A DNA stretch of 7,622 bases from positions 15,595 through 23,216 of the forward strand of contig WFLZ01000261.1 of the NCBI GenBank assembly GCA_009177225.1, given 5' to 3'. This stretch comes from Clostridia bacterium. Lineage in GTDB: Bacteria > Bacillota > Clostridia > Oscillospirales > Ruminococcaceae. Shown here piece by piece: positions 6,083 through 7,622 of the stretch (its first letter is position 1; each line of letters opens with the position of its first letter). A program made the translations under genes and the position numbers. The notes below the pieces were generated by a model. The model ran no database searches, was not told the DNA's origin, and saw nothing but the letters and a program-made list of their open reading frames with translations.

Positions 6083-7622
6083 TTACTGTATGTCGGCTAT
6101 ATCTTCCTGAAAATCCACCTGTTCCATTTTAAGAAGTTTGGAAATTCCGTCCTCCTGCATGGTAACGCCGTAAAGCACGTTAGCCTCCTCCATAGCACTC
6201 CGACGATGAGTAACAAGCACAAACTGCGTTGTATCGGTAAAATTTTTAAGATACTGTGCATATTTACGCACGTTCACTTCGTCAAGAGCAGCATCTATTT
6301 CGTCAAGAATACAGAACGGTGCAGGACGCAGTTTAAGAATAGCGAAATAAATGGCTATCGCAACAAACGACTGTTCACCACCCGAAAGTGAAATAAGATT
6401 TTTTATAACTTTTCCGGGTGGAGCAACGATTATTTCTATACCCGATTCAAGAACATTTTCGGGGTCTGTGAGTACGAGTTCAGCTTTGCCACCTCCGAAA
6501 AGTTCCGTAAAAATATCCTTGAAACTGGAGTTTATTATTTCAAAGCTTTCCGCAAAAATTCTGCACATTTCCTCTGTCAGACCCGATATTATCTTTTCAA
6601 GTTCAGCTTTTGACTTCCGTATGTCCGCAATCTGTTCCGACATGAAACAATATCTTTCCGAAACTTCCTTATATTCCTCAATCGCATCAACGTTGACACT
6701 GCCCAACGCTCTTATTTTATTTTTTATATCGGAAAGCTGTTTCTGTGCCTCTGCCATATTGTCAATTTTCACGGCAATCTGAACCGCTTCCGAACGTGTA
6801 AGTTCGTAGACTTCAAGTAATTGTCTTATGATATTGTCGGAATCACGGCTGACATTTTCACGTCTTTCTTCAAGTCTCGTAATCTCACCCGAAAATTTTT
6901 CCTTTGCGGAATTTGTCTCTTTAAGACCACGCTGAATCTCATTTACAAGACGGTTCTGTTCGGTGTGAATTGTCTGAAACTGCTTTATCTTATTAAGATA
7001 AATATCTGTGTTGTCTTTTAGACTGCCGAGTTTCAGACGGATTTTTTCGATTTCAGACTTCTTTCCGTCAATATCGGTTTCAAGTCTTTTTATTTCCTCT
7101 TTGAAATTTTCCGTACTGTTTTCCAGTTCCGCAAGACTTTCGTCAATCCTTGAAACTTCACTTTGATGTGACTGAATGTCCTTTGCAAACTCTGTTCCCT
7201 TTATTCTGAGCTGTGAAAGCTTTTCTGAAAGTTCTGTCCTGCTACGGCGAAGTTTTTCACGGATATCCTGTCCCTGAGCGAGTTCCTGCTCTGCCTGTTG
7301 AATTTTTTCATAAATCTCCGCAAGATTTTTTTCTGAATTTTCAACTTCTGTCTTTGCGGAACTTATCTTTTTCTCCGTTTCCACTATAAGGCGGACGGAA
7401 TTTTCAGTCTGTGACTTCATCTGTTCCGAAAGCAATCCAAGAGTTGAAATTTCTGAATTTAAACGTGCAATATCTGCACTGCATTCCGTAAGTTCAGATT
7501 TTATATTTTCCGTTTCAAGACGGATTTTCTCCGATTCGGAACGTGTTTTTTCAGCCTTTTCACCCAGTTTGTCACGGTTGGCAGAAAGTTTTTCAATCTC
7601 ACCGTCAAGCCTATCGATTTCA
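6083..7622 (-). CDS. smc: SMC chromosome segregation ATPase, C-terminal part (5' end beyond the window)
   Basis: The frame is open from the right edge (first full codon at 7621) to TAA at 6083, 512 residues, about 43 percent of a usual SMC of roughly 1,190. SMC forms the ring-shaped condensin core with ScpA/ScpB that organises and separates chromosomes. The first ~300 residues are heptad-rich coiled coil full of Glu, Lys, Leu and Ser, the return arm after the hinge. The last ~200 are the C-terminal head lobe: LGSVNVDAIEEY near 306-317, FTELFGGGKAEL near 371-382, ABC signature LSGGEQ at 412-417, Walker B FCILDEIDAALDE at 436-448, switch His472 in LVTHRR and the typical ending LYGVTMQEDGISKLL. 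Walker A and the hinge would lie outside the window. A TTG at 7435 is only an internal Leu codon, since SMC-like coiled coil continues upstream. ftsY follows after 32 nt, a frequent smc-ftsY pairing. Confidence 0.96.
   Translation of the reverse strand, partial: EIDRLDGEIEKLSANRDKLGEKAEKTRSESEKIRLETENIKSELTECSADIARLNSEISTLGLLSEQMKSQTENSVRLIVETEKKISSAKTEVENSEKNLAEIYEKIQQAEQELAQGQDIREKLRRSRTELSEKLSQLRIKGTEFAKDIQSHQSEVSRIDESLAELENSTENFKEEIKRLETDIDGKKSEIEKIRLKLGSLKDNTDIYLNKIKQFQTIHTEQNRLVNEIQRGLKETNSAKEKFSGEITRLEERRENVSRDSDNIIRQLLEVYELTRSEAVQIAVKIDNMAEAQKQLSDIKNKIRALGSVNVDAIEEYKEVSERYCFMSEQIADIRKSKAELEKIISGLTEEMCRIFAESFEIINSSFKDIFTELFGGGKAELVLTDPENVLESGIEIIVAPPGKVIKNLISLSGGEQSFVAIAIYFAILKLRPAPFCILDEIDAALDEVNVRKYAQYLKNFTDTTQFVLVTHRRSAMEEANVLYGVTMQEDGISKLLKMEQVDFQEDIADIQ

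Noticed and set aside
6351..6782. A 143-residue open frame on the plus strand opposite smc
   Set aside because: It lies opposite the conserved SMC head, has no Shine-Dalgarno and no recognisable features.
7433..7435. TTG at 7435 as a genuine start for a short SMC-like protein
   Set aside because: The frame is open to the window edge with continuous coiled-coil sequence upstream, so this is an internal leucine codon of smc.

Overview
The window is one uninterrupted minus-strand gene cluster of nine genes, read from the right edge to the left edge. The order is smc (C-terminal part only), ftsY, rdgB, yhbY, nadD, yqeK, an LCP (LytR-CpsA-Psr) cell-wall ligase gene, rsfS, and the first 78 codons of a small membrane-protein gene that runs off the left edge. 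The gene set and order, the AT-leaning composition, the AGGAG-type ribosome sites and the TTG/GTG starts point to a Gram-positive Clostridia organism, most likely near Ruminococcus/Oscillospiraceae. That placement is inference from gene content and not a database result.

Region by region: 6083-7622 holds the second coiled-coil arm and C-terminal ATPase lobe of SMC. 4527-6050 holds FtsY, the SRP receptor, with a complete NG GTPase domain followed by an unusual acidic tail of about 200 residues. 3047-4534 carries RdgB, YhbY and NadD, packed with 8-nt and 1-nt overlaps or a 1-nt gap. 2437-3027 is the HD-domain protein YqeK, started by TTG behind a strong Shine-Dalgarno. 622-2391 is the LCP protein, whose cytoplasmic tail is lysine-rich and contains repeats. 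241-600 is RsfS. 1-234 is a GTG-started membrane protein whose ribosome site lies inside the end of rsfS.

Together the genes serve growth housekeeping: chromosome segregation (SMC), membrane-protein targeting (FtsY), nucleotide-pool cleaning (RdgB), ribosome assembly and silencing (YhbY, RsfS), NAD synthesis (NadD), dinucleotide alarmone turnover (YqeK) and attachment of glycopolymers to the wall (LCP). The largest gap between genes is 32 nt. No gap has room for a separate promoter plus terminator and I saw no convincing terminator hairpin, so co-transcription is likely.

I found no mobile element, CRISPR array, tRNA, rRNA or riboswitch. The best lead is FtsY: its acidic region and its GFF-type basic/aromatic motifs, which in E. 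coli precede the NG domain, here follow it. The second is the repeated Y-x-G-[KR]-Y motif in the cytoplasmic tail of the LCP protein.
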